Made by a program: the position numbers and the translations under genes | Assembly (NCBI RefSeq): GCF_900155735.1 | Contig: NZ_LT707050.1 | Location: 55,051 to 119,050, forward strand | DNA: 64,000 nucleotides | Origin: Intestinibacillus massiliensis | GTDB taxonomy: Bacteria > Bacillota > Clostridia > Oscillospirales > Butyricicoccaceae | Direction: 5' to 3' | Part shown: piece after piece, positions 14,545-22,864 of the stretch | Layout: the number at the start of each line of letters is the position of its first letter | Numbering within the stretch: position 1 is the first letter of the stretch | The notes under the pieces: generated by a model | Told to the model about the DNA's origin: nothing | Databases searched by the model: none | What the model saw: the letters and a program-made list of their open reading frames with translations, nothing else

Positions 14545-16036
14545 CGTCTTTCCTCCCGCCTGTCGCCAGGATAATAATATTTTCCTGCGTCATTTCGTGG
14601 CCCGCAAGCTGTCCCGCAATGCGCCCCTCGTACATGACCATAATACGGTTGGACATGTTGATTACCTCGGGCAGTTCGGAGGAAATCATGATGATGGACA
14701 CCCCCTCGGACGCCAGCATACTCATAATGTCGTATATCTCTTTCTTTGCGCCGACGTCGATCCCCCTCGTCGGCTCGTCCAGGATCAAAACGTCCGGCTT
14801 TGTCGCAAGGGCTTTCGCCAGCACCACCTTTTGCTGGTTGCCGCCGGACAGGTTCTGTACGGCCTGCTCCGCCGACGGGGTCTTGATGCGCAGTTTGCGG
14901 ATGTACTCCGCAACCGTGCCCCGCTCCTGCTTTTTATCGTGCCGCAGGCCGCGGTACAGCTTGTCCAGGACGCCGAACACGATGTTGAAGCCCACGCTCT
15001 GGATCAGCACCAAGCCCTGCACCTTGCGGTCCTCCGGCACCAGGTTGATGCCGTATGAGAGCGCGCTTTGCACATTCGGGACGGTGATTTTGCTTCCGCG
15101 GTAATAGATTTCGCCGCTTTGCATGCGGTCCACGCCGAAGATCGTGCGCATCAGCTCCGTCCGCCCCGAGCCTACCAGGCCGTAAAAGCCGAGGATTTCC
15201 CCCTTGCGCAGATGGAAGCTGCAATCGACAACCTGTTTTCCGCAGTTGATATTCCGCGCCTCGAGGAGCGTTTCTCCCACCTCGTTATCCAGCGCCGCAA
15301 ACATGTCGTTCATTTCACGCCCGATCAGCATTGTGACTAGGTCGTGGTAATTGGCTTCCCGCACCGGCAGCGACCCGATAAACTGCCCGTCCCGGAGCAC
15401 CGTGATGGTATCCGCAATTTCAAAAATCTCCTCCATGCGGTGCGAGATGTAGATGATGCCGACGCCTTTGTCCCGCAGCGTGCGGATGGCTTCAAACAGC
15501 TTCTGGATTTCCCGGTCGGTCAGCGTGTCCGTCGGCTCGTCCATGACGATGATCCGGGCGTCCGCAGACAGCGCCTTGGCAAGCTCTACCATCTGCTGCT
15601 GCGCCACGGTCAGGCCGCCCAGCGAATCCCGCGCGCCGATTTGGATGCCGAACGTCGACAGCAGGCGGTCGGCCTCGTCGTTCATTTCCTTATCGTTGCA
15701 AAACAGCGCTTTTTTCTTTTCCTGCCCCAGGAAAATATTCTGCGCCACGGTCATGTTGTCGCAAAGGCACAGCTCCTGATGTACAATGCTGATCCCTTCC
15801 CGCTTGGAATTGTCGACGCTGGAAATATCCGCGGGCTTGCCGTCAATCCATACCTCGCCGGAATCCGCCACGTAAATCCCGCCCAGGATTTTGATGAGCG
15901 TGGATTTGCCCGCGCCGTTTTCGCCCAGCAGCGCGTGCACCTCGCCCCTCCGGACGGTGATCCCCACATGGTCCAGCGCTTTCACGCCCGGAAAGGTCTT
16001 GCAGATATCCTTCATTTCAAGCAGTGCAGCGTCCAT
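14534..16036 (-). CDS. Ribose-type sugar ABC transporter, double ATPase
   Basis: A 500-residue RbsA-type protein with two nucleotide-binding domains. The first has Walker A GENGAGKSTL and Walker B IIVMDEPTD; the second has the degenerate P-loop GLVGSGRTEL typical of this family, plus LSGGNQQKVVLAKAL and LILDEPTRGID. It energises the permease encoded immediately after. The start ATG follows AAAGGGGG. The operon order, binding protein then ATPase then permease, is standard. Confidence 0.95.
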   Translation of the reverse strand: MDAALLEMKDICKTFPGVKALDHVGITVRRGEVHALLGENGAGKSTLIKILGGIYVADSGEVWIDGKPADISSVDNSKREGISIVHQELCLCDNMTVAQNIFLGQEKKKALFCNDKEMNDEADRLLSTFGIQIGARDSLGGLTVAQQQMVELAKALSADARIIVMDEPTDTLTDREIQKLFEAIRTLRDKGVGIIYISHRMEEIFEIADTITVLRDGQFIGSLPVREANYHDLVTMLIGREMNDMFAALDNEVGETLLEARNINCGKQVVDCSFHLRKGEILGFYGLVGSGRTELMRTIFGVDRMQSGEIYYRGSKITVPNVQSALSYGINLVPEDRKVQGLVLIQSVGFNIVFGVLDKLYRGLRHDKKQERGTVAEYIRKLRIKTPSAEQAVQNLSGGNQQKVVLAKALATKPDVLILDEPTRGIDVGAKKEIYDIMSMLASEGVSIIMISSELPEVINMSNRIMVMYEGRIAGQLAGHEMTQENIIILATGGRKDDAS

Positions 16037-16115
16037 ACGCTACCCCCTTTCCATGTGATCCTTTTTCAGGCGGCACGGGCGCGCCCGGCGCCGCCTTCCC
16101 TCGTCCGTATGTCGC

Positions 16116-17060
16116 TTATTCCATATATTCGTCCGCGATATCCTGGTCGATGAACAGGCTTTCGATCAGGATTTCCTTGTCGACCTTTTCACCGGACAGC
16201 AGCTTGCACGCGGTCTCGCCCGCAATTTCTCCCATCTTTACCGGGAATTGCGCGGACGTGCCGACGATCTTGCCTTCGCTGGCCAGCCGGATGCCGTCCG
16301 CCGAGCCGTCGATGCCGTAAATGCGGATATCGTCCCGCCCTGCGCCGACGCATGCGTTATAGGCGCCTTGCGCCGTCAGGTCGTTGTAGCAGAAAATATC
16401 GGTGATCTCCGGGTTGGACTGCAGATAGTTCTCTACCAGCGGGAGCGCGTCCTCCACGGTCGGCAGGCAGTCTTCGCGGATGACGACCTTCATGTCGGGC
16501 TTTTCGTCCACAACGGAGAAGAAGCCTTCCATCCTCTTGCGCACCGCCTCGGAAACCGACAGGTCGATAACCGCGACAGTGGCCTTACCGCCGGTCTCTT
16601 CCACCATTTTGTCCGCAAGCAGCTTGCCGGCGGAGAAGTTGTCGGTCGCCACGGTGCAAGTGACAAGGTCTGCGTCCTCCGCGGGGATATCCAGGATGAA
16701 CGCGGGGATATTGGCGTCCTTACATGCGAGCAGCGCGGTCTTGATACCCTTGCTGTCGACCGGCGCGATCATAATGACGTCGCATCCCTGCGCAATCATA
16801 TCCTCCACATCGCTGATCTGCTTGCTGCCGTCATTCTGCGCGTCGATTTCCACAAGCGTATGCCCAAGGGGTTCGAGCGCGTTCCGCAGCCCCTCCCCCC
16901 AGTTGACAAAGTGTGGGTTGTTGGAATCCATATTGCTGTAGCCGATGGTATACTTTGGCGCGCCGGGGTCGCCCGCCGCGCTGTCGCCCTTACCGCAGGC
17001 GGTGAAAAGCACCATACATACCAGTACCAGCGCGGATAATCTAACCAGTTTCTTATTCAT
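16116..17060 (-). CDS. Sugar ABC transporter substrate-binding lipoprotein
   Basis: A 314-residue extracytoplasmic receptor of the RbsB/peripla_BP_4 type. The signal peptide ends in a lipobox LFTAC with lipidated Cys22, as expected for a monoderm. The two-lobed fold shows the family motifs IGYSNMDSNNPHF, IAQGCDVIMIAPVDSKG and FCYNDLTAQGA. It delivers substrate to the RbsA/RbsC-like pair that follows. The ligand cannot be named from sequence. It begins 83 nt after the alcohol dehydrogenase stop with a strong GGAGG site. Confidence 0.93.
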   Translation of the reverse strand: MNKKLVRLSALVLVCMVLFTACGKGDSAAGDPGAPKYTIGYSNMDSNNPHFVNWGEGLRNALEPLGHTLVEIDAQNDGSKQISDVEDMIAQGCDVIMIAPVDSKGIKTALLACKDANIPAFILDIPAEDADLVTCTVATDNFSAGKLLADKMVEETGGKATVAVIDLSVSEAVRKRMEGFFSVVDEKPDMKVVIREDCLPTVEDALPLVENYLQSNPEITDIFCYNDLTAQGAYNACVGAGRDDIRIYGIDGSADGIRLASEGKIVGTSAQFPVKMGEIAGETACKLLSGEKVDKEILIESLFIDQDIADEYME

Positions 17061-17143
17061 TGTTTTTCCTCCATTATTGCCTCACGTTTCAGTGGGCGGT
17101 TCGTCAGCTGGAGTGTGGGGACGGATTGCGCCGGCCTGCCCGC

Positions 17144-18316
17144 TTACCAGGCCTTCTTATAAAGGGCTACATAATCCGCATGGGTCGGGATGCGCGGGTT
17201 ATTAAAGGTATTGCCGTCCTTGAGCGCAAGCTCCGCATACTCGGACAGCTTGGATTCATCCATGCCCTTGATTTCGGATAGGCGCGGGATGCCAATGTCC
17301 TTGGACAGGCGCGCGACGGCGGCGCAAACCTTATCGGCTATTTCCACCGTGCTAAGGCCGTCGGTATAGATGCCCATCGCCTTGGCAAGCATCGGGTACT
17401 TTTCAAGGCGCGCCACCATGTTGTACTCCATCACATACGGCAGCATCATCGCGTTGCCGACCCCGTGCGGGACATTGAGTTGGCCGCCGAGGATATGGGA
17501 CAGCGCATGCGCCGCGCCAAGCCCGACCTGCTGGAAGCCCCAGCCCGCGATCACGTTGCCGAGCAGCACCGCACCGCGCGCCTCTAGGTTGCCGCCGTTC
17601 GCCACCGACTGGCGCAGGTTCCCGTAAATCAGTTCCACCGCCTTGATATTGATGAGGTCTGAAAAAATATTGGCGTTTTTGCTCAGGATGCCCTCGATCG
17701 CGTGCGTCAGCGCGTCCATACCGGTCGCCGCGGCCAGGCTGCCCGGCATGCTGGCCGTCATCACCGGGTCGACCAGCGCGACCTTTGCGAACGTGCCGGT
17801 GCCGGCGTCGCACAGGCTCATCTTCCAGTGGCGCTCCGTATCGGTGATGACCGCATAGGGCGTGACCGAGCTGCCGGTGCCGGCCGTCGTCGGGATCGTA
17901 ATCAGCGGATCCATCGGGATCGGCGCAGGGTGCGTATTTTCACGATCTTGGTCATATTCCCGCACATGGCCGCCGTTTTTGAGCACCATGCCGATAGCCT
18001 TTGCGCTGTCGATGGAGCTGCCGCCGCCGACCGCGATAAAAGAGTCGCAGTGCGCCGCCTGATAGCGGTCGATGCCCTCGTGCACGATGACGTCCGTCGG
18101 GTTCCCTACGATTTTGTCATAAACTTCGTAGGAAAAGCCTTCCGCTGCCAGGCTGTCCGTAATCGTTTCAAGCAGGCCAGCGCCAATCACGCCTTTATCC
18201 GTAACAATGAATGGCTTGCTGCACTGCAGCTTCCGCAGTTCCTTGCCGACGCCCCTCGCGGCCCCCACGCCGTATTCTACCCGTACCGGCATTACATAGC
18301 TGAAACTCTTTAACAT
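17144..18316 (-). CDS. Iron-containing (type III) alcohol dehydrogenase
   Basis: A 390-residue NAD(P)-dependent oxidoreductase of the Fe-ADH family (1,3-propanediol/lactaldehyde dehydrogenase-like). The dinucleotide motif is GGGSSIDSAKAIG; the metal site is formed by Asp and His residues in GMDALTHAIEG and HALSHILGGQLNVPHGVGNA. It is the first gene of the operon that continues with the ABC importer and is divergent from the aldehyde dehydrogenase gene. Together they could oxidise an imported alcohol to the aldehyde and then the acid. The substrate is unknown. Confidence 0.93.
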   Translation of the reverse strand: MLKSFSYVMPVRVEYGVGAARGVGKELRKLQCSKPFIVTDKGVIGAGLLETITDSLAAEGFSYEVYDKIVGNPTDVIVHEGIDRYQAAHCDSFIAVGGGSSIDSAKAIGMVLKNGGHVREYDQDRENTHPAPIPMDPLITIPTTAGTGSSVTPYAVITDTERHWKMSLCDAGTGTFAKVALVDPVMTASMPGSLAAATGMDALTHAIEGILSKNANIFSDLINIKAVELIYGNLRQSVANGGNLEARGAVLLGNVIAGWGFQQVGLGAAHALSHILGGQLNVPHGVGNAMMLPYVMEYNMVARLEKYPMLAKAMGIYTDGLSTVEIADKVCAAVARLSKDIGIPRLSEIKGMDESKLSEYAELALKDGNTFNNPRIPTHADYVALYKKAW

Positions 18317-18335
18317 ACCTTGCTCACGCTCACTT

Positions 18336-18363
18336 TCTATACCATTTTTAAGATACCTGACAA
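18336..18363 (-). promoter_or_regulatory. Promoter of the alcohol dehydrogenase/ABC operon
   Basis: On the minus strand TTGTCA (18358-18363), a 16-bp spacer and TATAGA (18336-18341), about 20 nt before the start codon. The region from 18364 to 18665 upstream of it is strikingly AT-rich and holds no gene that can be supported. Confidence 0.5.
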
Positions 18364-18665
18364 AACATTTACGGATTCCGTTTTGCTTGCGGTTGCGGAA
18401 ACACGTGATCCCCCATATGCTTTGGCTTGCCGGATTTCATTATTACTTTTCATTTATAATAATCTATTTAATTTTATAATGCAATCTTATTTTAATAATA
18501 TTTCTGCACAAATTTCATCAAAATATTTTGTAATATCCATTAATCAGCAGTATTTCAGAACTTTTTAAAGCCCTATCCTTCAATCTCTGCGTATATCCGT
18601 GAAATCTTTCACAATTCGCGGTGATTTGCATTATACTTTTATTAATTAAATTATATATTTTATTA

Positions 18666-18694
18666 TTGCATTATAAAATGATTTGCAGTATACT
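18666..18694 (+). promoter_or_regulatory. Promoter of the aldehyde dehydrogenase gene
   Basis: TTGCAT (18666-18671), a 17-bp spacer and TATACT (18689-18694). The transcript would have a leader of about 115 nt. Confidence 0.6.
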
Positions 18695-18697
18695 GCA
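18684..18697. promoter_or_regulatory. 14-bp palindromic operator over the aldehyde dehydrogenase -10 box
   Basis: TGCAGTATACTGCA is a perfect palindrome that contains the whole -10 TATACT. Its GTATAC core is like operators of GntR-FCD regulators, two of which are encoded in the locus. TTGCA-N-TATA also occurs at 18626-18635 and 18666-18675, so there may be a series of half-sites. Binding here would block initiation. Confidence 0.6.
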
Positions 18698-18815
18698 GTC
18701 AAACAAAGCACCGCCCCTCAGCATGGCCATAGCATCCCGGCAGCCGGACGCATCATTATTTACTTTATCCCCTTTCCCCGACAACCTGCTTTTAATAATG
18801 GAGGTATTTAGGACA

Positions 18816-20261
18816 ATGAAAATGATCATCAATGGAAAGCGTGTCGACGCGGCCAGCGGCGAAACCGTAGAAGTATTGAACCCGGCCACCGGCGAGGTGC
18901 TGGATACCGTCCCGGTCGCCACCCAGGCCGACATTGAAGCCGCGCTTGACGCCGCCCGGCAGGGGCAAAAGGTATGGGCCAAGGTGCCGATATATGAACG
19001 CATCGCCATTCTCAAGCGGTTCCGCGCCTTGCTGGAGCGGGACGCGCTGGCGGTCAGCACCATGCTCACCCGCGAACTGGGCAAGCCGCTCACCCAAAGC
19101 ACCAGTGAAACCGCATGCACCCTCAATATCATCGACAATTTCTGCGAATGCGCCCGCACGCTCGGCGGCGAAACCTACGTGCCGAATAACTTTTCGCACA
19201 GTACGGGTGGCGACCTTGTAATGACCGTGCGCGAGCCGATTGGCGTGGTCGCCTGTATCCTGCCCTTTAACTACCCGATCGAACTGTTCGTGCAGAAGGT
19301 CGTACCCGCCCTGTTGATGGGCAACGCTGTCGTAATCAAACCGGCGACCGATACCCCGCTTGCCAACATCCGGATGGCGGAACTGCTCCTGGAGGCCGGC
19401 GTTGCGCCCGAGGCGGTGCAGCTCGTGACCGGCAGCGGCGCCCGGATCGGCAAATGGCTATGCGAAAGCCCCAAGATCGACTGTATCAGCCTGACGGGCA
19501 GCACCGCCGTCGGTATCGAAACCGCGCGCAATGCGGCGGCCCATTTGCACGAAGTCGGCCTGGAACTCGGCGGCAACGACCCGCTTATCATTTTCGATGA
19601 CTGCGACCTCGACCAGGCCGTGGCGGAAGCTGTCGGCGGACGCTTTGCAAATTCCGGCCAGACCTGCTGCGCCTCCAAGCGTTTTATCGTCCAGAACTCC
19701 ATCAAGGAAGCTTTTACAGAAAAGCTGGTACAGGCGGTCTCTCAGCTCGTCGTAGGCGACCCCTTTGATGAAAAAACCTCTTACGGCCCCATGGTCAACC
19801 CGCGCGCGCTGCAGGACGTCATGGCACAGATCAAGCTGACCGTCGAACAGGGCGCAAAGCTGCTCTGCGGCGGCGAGGTTGTCAACAACGGCGTGAGCGT
19901 TGCGCCGACGGTGCTGGGCGACGTGACCCGCGAAATGAGCATCGCCAATGAGATGGAGATCTTCGGGCCTGTCTGGCCTGTGATTGGGTTTGACACCGAG
20001 GAGGAAGCCGTCGAGCTGGCCAACCATACGCCGTACGGCCTGTCCAGCGGCATCATCACGAAGGACATTTTCCGTGCGCTCCGCATGGCGCGCCAGATCG
20101 ACGCAGGCGGCGTAGTGCTGAACGGCGCGGGGCTTTACCGCACGCCGGAACAGCCCTTCGGCGGGTATAAGTCCACCGGCATCGGCCAGGAGGGCGGCGC
20201 GCATACGCTGCTGTCCATGTCGCTCAACAAGACCCTCATCCTAAAGGGTGCTTTCTCATAA
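18816..20261 (+). CDS. NAD(P)-dependent aldehyde dehydrogenase
   Basis: A 481-residue soluble enzyme of the ALDH superfamily that oxidises an aldehyde to the acid. Catalytic residues are visible: Glu250 in LELGGNDP and nucleophile Cys284 in SGQTCCASKR, plus the oxyanion asparagine in PFNYP. The start is ATG 18816 because GGAGG lies upstream and homology begins there; the open frame extends to 18621 but that part is AT-rich control region. It is closest in style to lactaldehyde/succinate-semialdehyde dehydrogenases; the substrate is not assignable. It is divergent from the Fe-alcohol dehydrogenase operon, and its promoter carries a palindromic operator. Confidence 0.93.
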   Translation: MKMIINGKRVDAASGETVEVLNPATGEVLDTVPVATQADIEAALDAARQGQKVWAKVPIYERIAILKRFRALLERDALAVSTMLTRELGKPLTQSTSETACTLNIIDNFCECARTLGGETYVPNNFSHSTGGDLVMTVREPIGVVACILPFNYPIELFVQKVVPALLMGNAVVIKPATDTPLANIRMAELLLEAGVAPEAVQLVTGSGARIGKWLCESPKIDCISLTGSTAVGIETARNAAAHLHEVGLELGGNDPLIIFDDCDLDQAVAEAVGGRFANSGQTCCASKRFIVQNSIKEAFTEKLVQAVSQLVVGDPFDEKTSYGPMVNPRALQDVMAQIKLTVEQGAKLLCGGEVVNNGVSVAPTVLGDVTREMSIANEMEIFGPVWPVIGFDTEEEAVELANHTPYGLSSGIITKDIFRALRMARQIDAGGVVLNGAGLYRTPEQPFGGYKSTGIGQEGGAHTLLSMSLNKTLILKGAFS

Positions 20262-20387
20262 CGTTCCCCTTCTTCTCTCCTTACAGCCGGGCGGGCGGTG
20301 CGTAACACTGCCGTCCGCCCGCAAACCAAACAACTTTTACAGCGCAATAAAAGCGACTATGATTTAAAATATCGGTACAAGCAATTA

Positions 20388-20425
20388 AAAACAGCGGCAA
20401 GCCAGGGAGGCTGCCGCTGTTTTCC
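20388..20425 (+). terminator. Terminator of the aldehyde dehydrogenase gene
   Basis: AAAACAGCGGC (20388-20398) pairs with GCCGCTGTTTT (20413-20423), with an inner AGCC/GGCT extension and a bulged A. It lies about 125 nt after the stop codon. Confidence 0.75.
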
Positions 20426-20696
20426 TATGGCCGTCATCCATATCCGGATGGGTGTGATATCCTTTTCCCCCTTTGGGCGGTCGGCCGCCCCCTATGTGAG
20501 GGATTAATTTATAAACTGGCTAAATGCGCCGGCATGATATTTAACGGAACAAAAAGGCTGATGCACCGTAATATGAAACTGTGACATGCAATGCACGGGC
20601 TGGCTCTTGCGCGCGCAGATAGGGGAATATAAAAGCCCTTATCGGTATTCGCCCGCTTGCGAAGGGCAACGCTACTTGCCTTACAAAAAATGCACC
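20426..20696. other. Intergenic stretch without a supported gene
   Basis: No gene with a credible start site and family, and no recognisable RNA, was seen between the aldehyde dehydrogenase terminator and the riboswitch promoter. Short open frames on both strands lack ribosome-binding sites. Confidence 0.5.
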
Positions 20697-20726
20697 TTGA
20701 CTGCCTCCCCCCGCATATGTTAGAGT
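20697..20726 (+). promoter_or_regulatory. Promoter of the NiCo riboswitch/cation efflux transcript
   Basis: TTGACT (20697-20702), an 18-bp spacer and TAGAGT (20721-20726). The transcript would begin about 50 nt before the riboswitch core. Confidence 0.5.
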
Positions 20727-20783
20727 ATAGATATCTCTTTGCACTGCATCGCGCCCTTTGGGGCGCGGATAATAGCGGTACAA

Positions 20784-20867
20784 ACTGAGCAGGCGATGGG
20801 CTTAGTGATTAAGGCTCGTGAGGCCGGGCCGTTTTTGGCAGCGGATGCTGTGCATCCGCGGGACAGT
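20784..20867 (+). ncRNA. NiCo (czcD) riboswitch aptamer
   Basis: The order of conserved blocks matches the NiCo motif: ACTGAGCAGGC (20784-20794), GCCGGGC (20823-20829), GGCAGCGGAT before a stem GCGGATG/CATCCGC, and the closing GGGACAGT (20860-20867). ACTG at the start pairs with CAGT at the end as P1. This class was described as sensing Co2+/Ni2+ and later also proposed to respond to Fe2+. The gene downstream is a cation diffusion facilitator, the usual partner. Its 3' arm overlaps a terminator, which gives a ligand-ON transcriptional switch. Confidence 0.9.
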
Positions 20868-20894
20868 ATGTGTGTTCCGCGGGTGTATTTTTTT
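20854..20894 (+). terminator. Switching terminator of the NiCo riboswitch
   Basis: ATCCGCGG (20854-20861) pairs with CCGCGGGT (20877-20884), followed by GTATTTTTTT. The left arm is also the 3' strand of the last aptamer stem, so aptamer folding and terminator formation are mutually exclusive; metal binding should allow read-through. Confidence 0.82.
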
Positions 20895-20965
20895 ACACTT
20901 TGGCGGGGCACACACGCTGGAATGGAGTGCCATAGAGCTATCTCAGAATACTGGAGGTAACGAGT

Positions 20966-21865
20966 ATGGAACAACATACCAACGAACAAATAGCAATGCG
21001 TGTATCTCTAATCACAGTTGTCCAGAACATGGTATTAAGCATATTCAAACTGGCCGCCGGCCTGCTTGCCCATTCAGGCGCCATGATTTCAGATGCGGTC
21101 CACTCGGCATCCGATGTGATGACCACATTCGTAGTCATGGCGGGGGTCAAGCTGGCAAACAAGGCATCCGATAAGGAACATCCATTTGGCCACGAACGTC
21201 TGGAGTGTGTGGCGGCAATCATCCTGTCCGTTATGTTAGGGCTGACCGGCCTAGCCATTGGATGGACCGGGATCGGGAAGATCCGGGCGGGCGGATCTTC
21301 CCTGGCGGTGCCTGGCGGCCTGGCGCTGGTTGCCGCCATCGTTTCCATCATTGTAAAAGAAACCATGTATTGGTATACCCGTGCGGCCGCAAAGAAAACA
21401 GGGTCTGGCGCGCTCATGGCGGACGCTTGGCACCACCGCTCCGATGCACTATCTTCCGTTGGCAGCTTTATCGGGATTTTGGGCGCCCGTATGGGCTTGC
21501 CGATCCTCGACCCCATCGCCAGCGTGGTAATATGCATCTTCATCGTCAAGGCGGCCGTAGATATCTTTCGGGATGCCATTTCCAAGATGACCGACCGTTC
21601 CTGCGATGATGCGACGATACAGGCGCTGCGGGATACCGTGCTCGCAAATGAGCAGGTATTGCGTATCGACCGTCTGAACACCCGTATCTTTGGGGACAAA
21701 TTTTATGTGGAATTGGAAATTGGGATCTATGCCAACCTATCACTCTCAGAGGCCCACGATATTGCCGAGCATGTCCACGATGCGGTGGAACAGGATTTCC
21801 CAAAAGTCAAACACTGTATGGTTCATGTGAATCCTGCTGAGGAACATGTTGAAGCGATGACATAA
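20966..21865 (+). CDS. Cation diffusion facilitator (divalent metal efflux)
   Basis: A 299-residue inner-membrane metal/proton antiporter of the CDF family (FieF/CzcD-like). There are six hydrophobic segments in the first 210 residues, with metal-site motifs HSASD (H46, D50) in the second helix and HHRSD in the fifth, then a ferredoxin-like cytoplasmic domain (about 215-290). The ATG follows GGAGGTAACGAGT. The NiCo riboswitch upstream means the substrate is likely Co2+, Ni2+ or Fe2+. A DMT transporter gene follows after about 70 nt and may be cotranscribed. Confidence 0.94.
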   Translation: MEQHTNEQIAMRVSLITVVQNMVLSIFKLAAGLLAHSGAMISDAVHSASDVMTTFVVMAGVKLANKASDKEHPFGHERLECVAAIILSVMLGLTGLAIGWTGIGKIRAGGSSLAVPGGLALVAAIVSIIVKETMYWYTRAAAKKTGSGALMADAWHHRSDALSSVGSFIGILGARMGLPILDPIASVVICIFIVKAAVDIFRDAISKMTDRSCDDATIQALRDTVLANEQVLRIDRLNTRIFGDKFYVELEIGIYANLSLSEAHDIAEHVHDAVEQDFPKVKHCMVHVNPAEEHVEAMT

Positions 21866-21938
21866 TACAAATTGGTTCTGCGCATCTTAAGTGGTGTCAG
21901 GCGCGATACAAATTGCCGCCGGAAGGAGACTGAAAAGC

Positions 21939-22820
21939 ATGTCGAAAAAGAGCAAAGCCATTGCCTTCATCCTGCTCTCTGCATTCGGCTTTGCGCTGAT
22001 GAACGCATTTGTCCGGCTGGCCGGGGATCTGCCCTTCACGCAAAAATCTTTTTTCCGGAATTGTATTGCAATGATTGCAGCCGCGATCGTACTGAAGCGC
22101 GAAGGCGTGGGCTTCCGCTGGCAGAAGGGCAATTTGCCCCTGCTCCTGATGCGCTCGGCCTGCGGTACGCTTGGCATCTTTTGCAACTTTTACGCGATCG
22201 ACCATCTGCTGCTTGCGGACGCCAACATATTAAATAAGATGTCGCCGTTTTTCGCCATCCTGTTTTCACTTTTCCTGCTCAAGGAACGCGCCAATTTGGT
22301 ACAGTATGCCGCCGTGCTGCTCGCGTTTGGCGGCAGTATGCTGATCATCAAGCCGGGCTTTTCCGCCGCTGTCTTCCCCGCGCTGGTGGGGCTGCTGGGC
22401 GGCGTTGCGGCGGGCGCGGCCTATACGGCGGTGCGCGCGCTGAGCAAGAAGAATGAATCCGGCGCGCGCATCGTATTCTTTTTCTCCGCGTTTTCCACGC
22501 TGGTGACGCTGCCCTTCCTGCTGTTTGATTTCCATCCCATGACGGCCGGGCAGGTGCTCTGCCTGCTGGCCGCCGGGCTTTCCGCCACGCTCGGTCAGTT
22601 TGGCGTCACCCTAGCGTACGCGCATGCGCCGGCGAAGGAAATTTCCGTATTCGACTATTCGCAGACGCTGTTTGCCGCGCTTTTGGGGTTTATGCTTTTC
22701 GGGCAGGTGCCCGACTGGATGAGCGTTGCCGGGTATATCGTGATCTGCGGTATTTCCGTCGCCATGTTCTTCTACAACCGCTCGCTGGAAAGCCGTGAAC
22801 AGGTACAGGAGCAGCTTTGA
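21939..22820 (+). CDS. DMT superfamily transporter (EamA domains)
   Basis: A 293-residue integral membrane protein with ten predicted helices as two EamA repeats, the drug/metabolite transporter fold. The ATG at 21939 is chosen because GGAAGGAG precedes it and the signal-like first helix begins there; the frame opens earlier at a GTG (21891). The substrate is unknown; members export metabolites or drugs. It shares a strand with the upstream metal exporter, with no terminator between them, and ends in a strong bidirectional terminator. Confidence 0.88.
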   Translation: MSKKSKAIAFILLSAFGFALMNAFVRLAGDLPFTQKSFFRNCIAMIAAAIVLKREGVGFRWQKGNLPLLLMRSACGTLGIFCNFYAIDHLLLADANILNKMSPFFAILFSLFLLKERANLVQYAAVLLAFGGSMLIIKPGFSAAVFPALVGLLGGVAAGAAYTAVRALSKKNESGARIVFFFSAFSTLVTLPFLLFDFHPMTAGQVLCLLAAGLSATLGQFGVTLAYAHAPAKEISVFDYSQTLFAALLGFMLFGQVPDWMSVAGYIVICGISVAMFFYNRSLESREQVQEQL

Positions 22821-22824
22821 GACG

Positions 22825-22864
22825 AAAAAACAGGCCGTGCCTATGTGGCACGGCCTGTTTTTTT
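22825..22864. terminator. Bidirectional terminator between DMT transporter and sucrose operon
   Basis: CAGGCCGTGCC (22831-22841) pairs with GGCACGGCCTG (22847-22857), extended by A6/T7 tracts. It ends both convergent units. Confidence 0.92.

Noticed and set aside
18621..18815. N-terminal extension of the aldehyde dehydrogenase
   Set aside because: The stretch is AT-rich promoter DNA with operator sites; family similarity begins at ATG 18816.
20739..20960. 73-codon open frame before the cation exporter
   Set aside because: It lies over the NiCo riboswitch and its terminator, which explain the conservation pattern; no ribosome-binding site.
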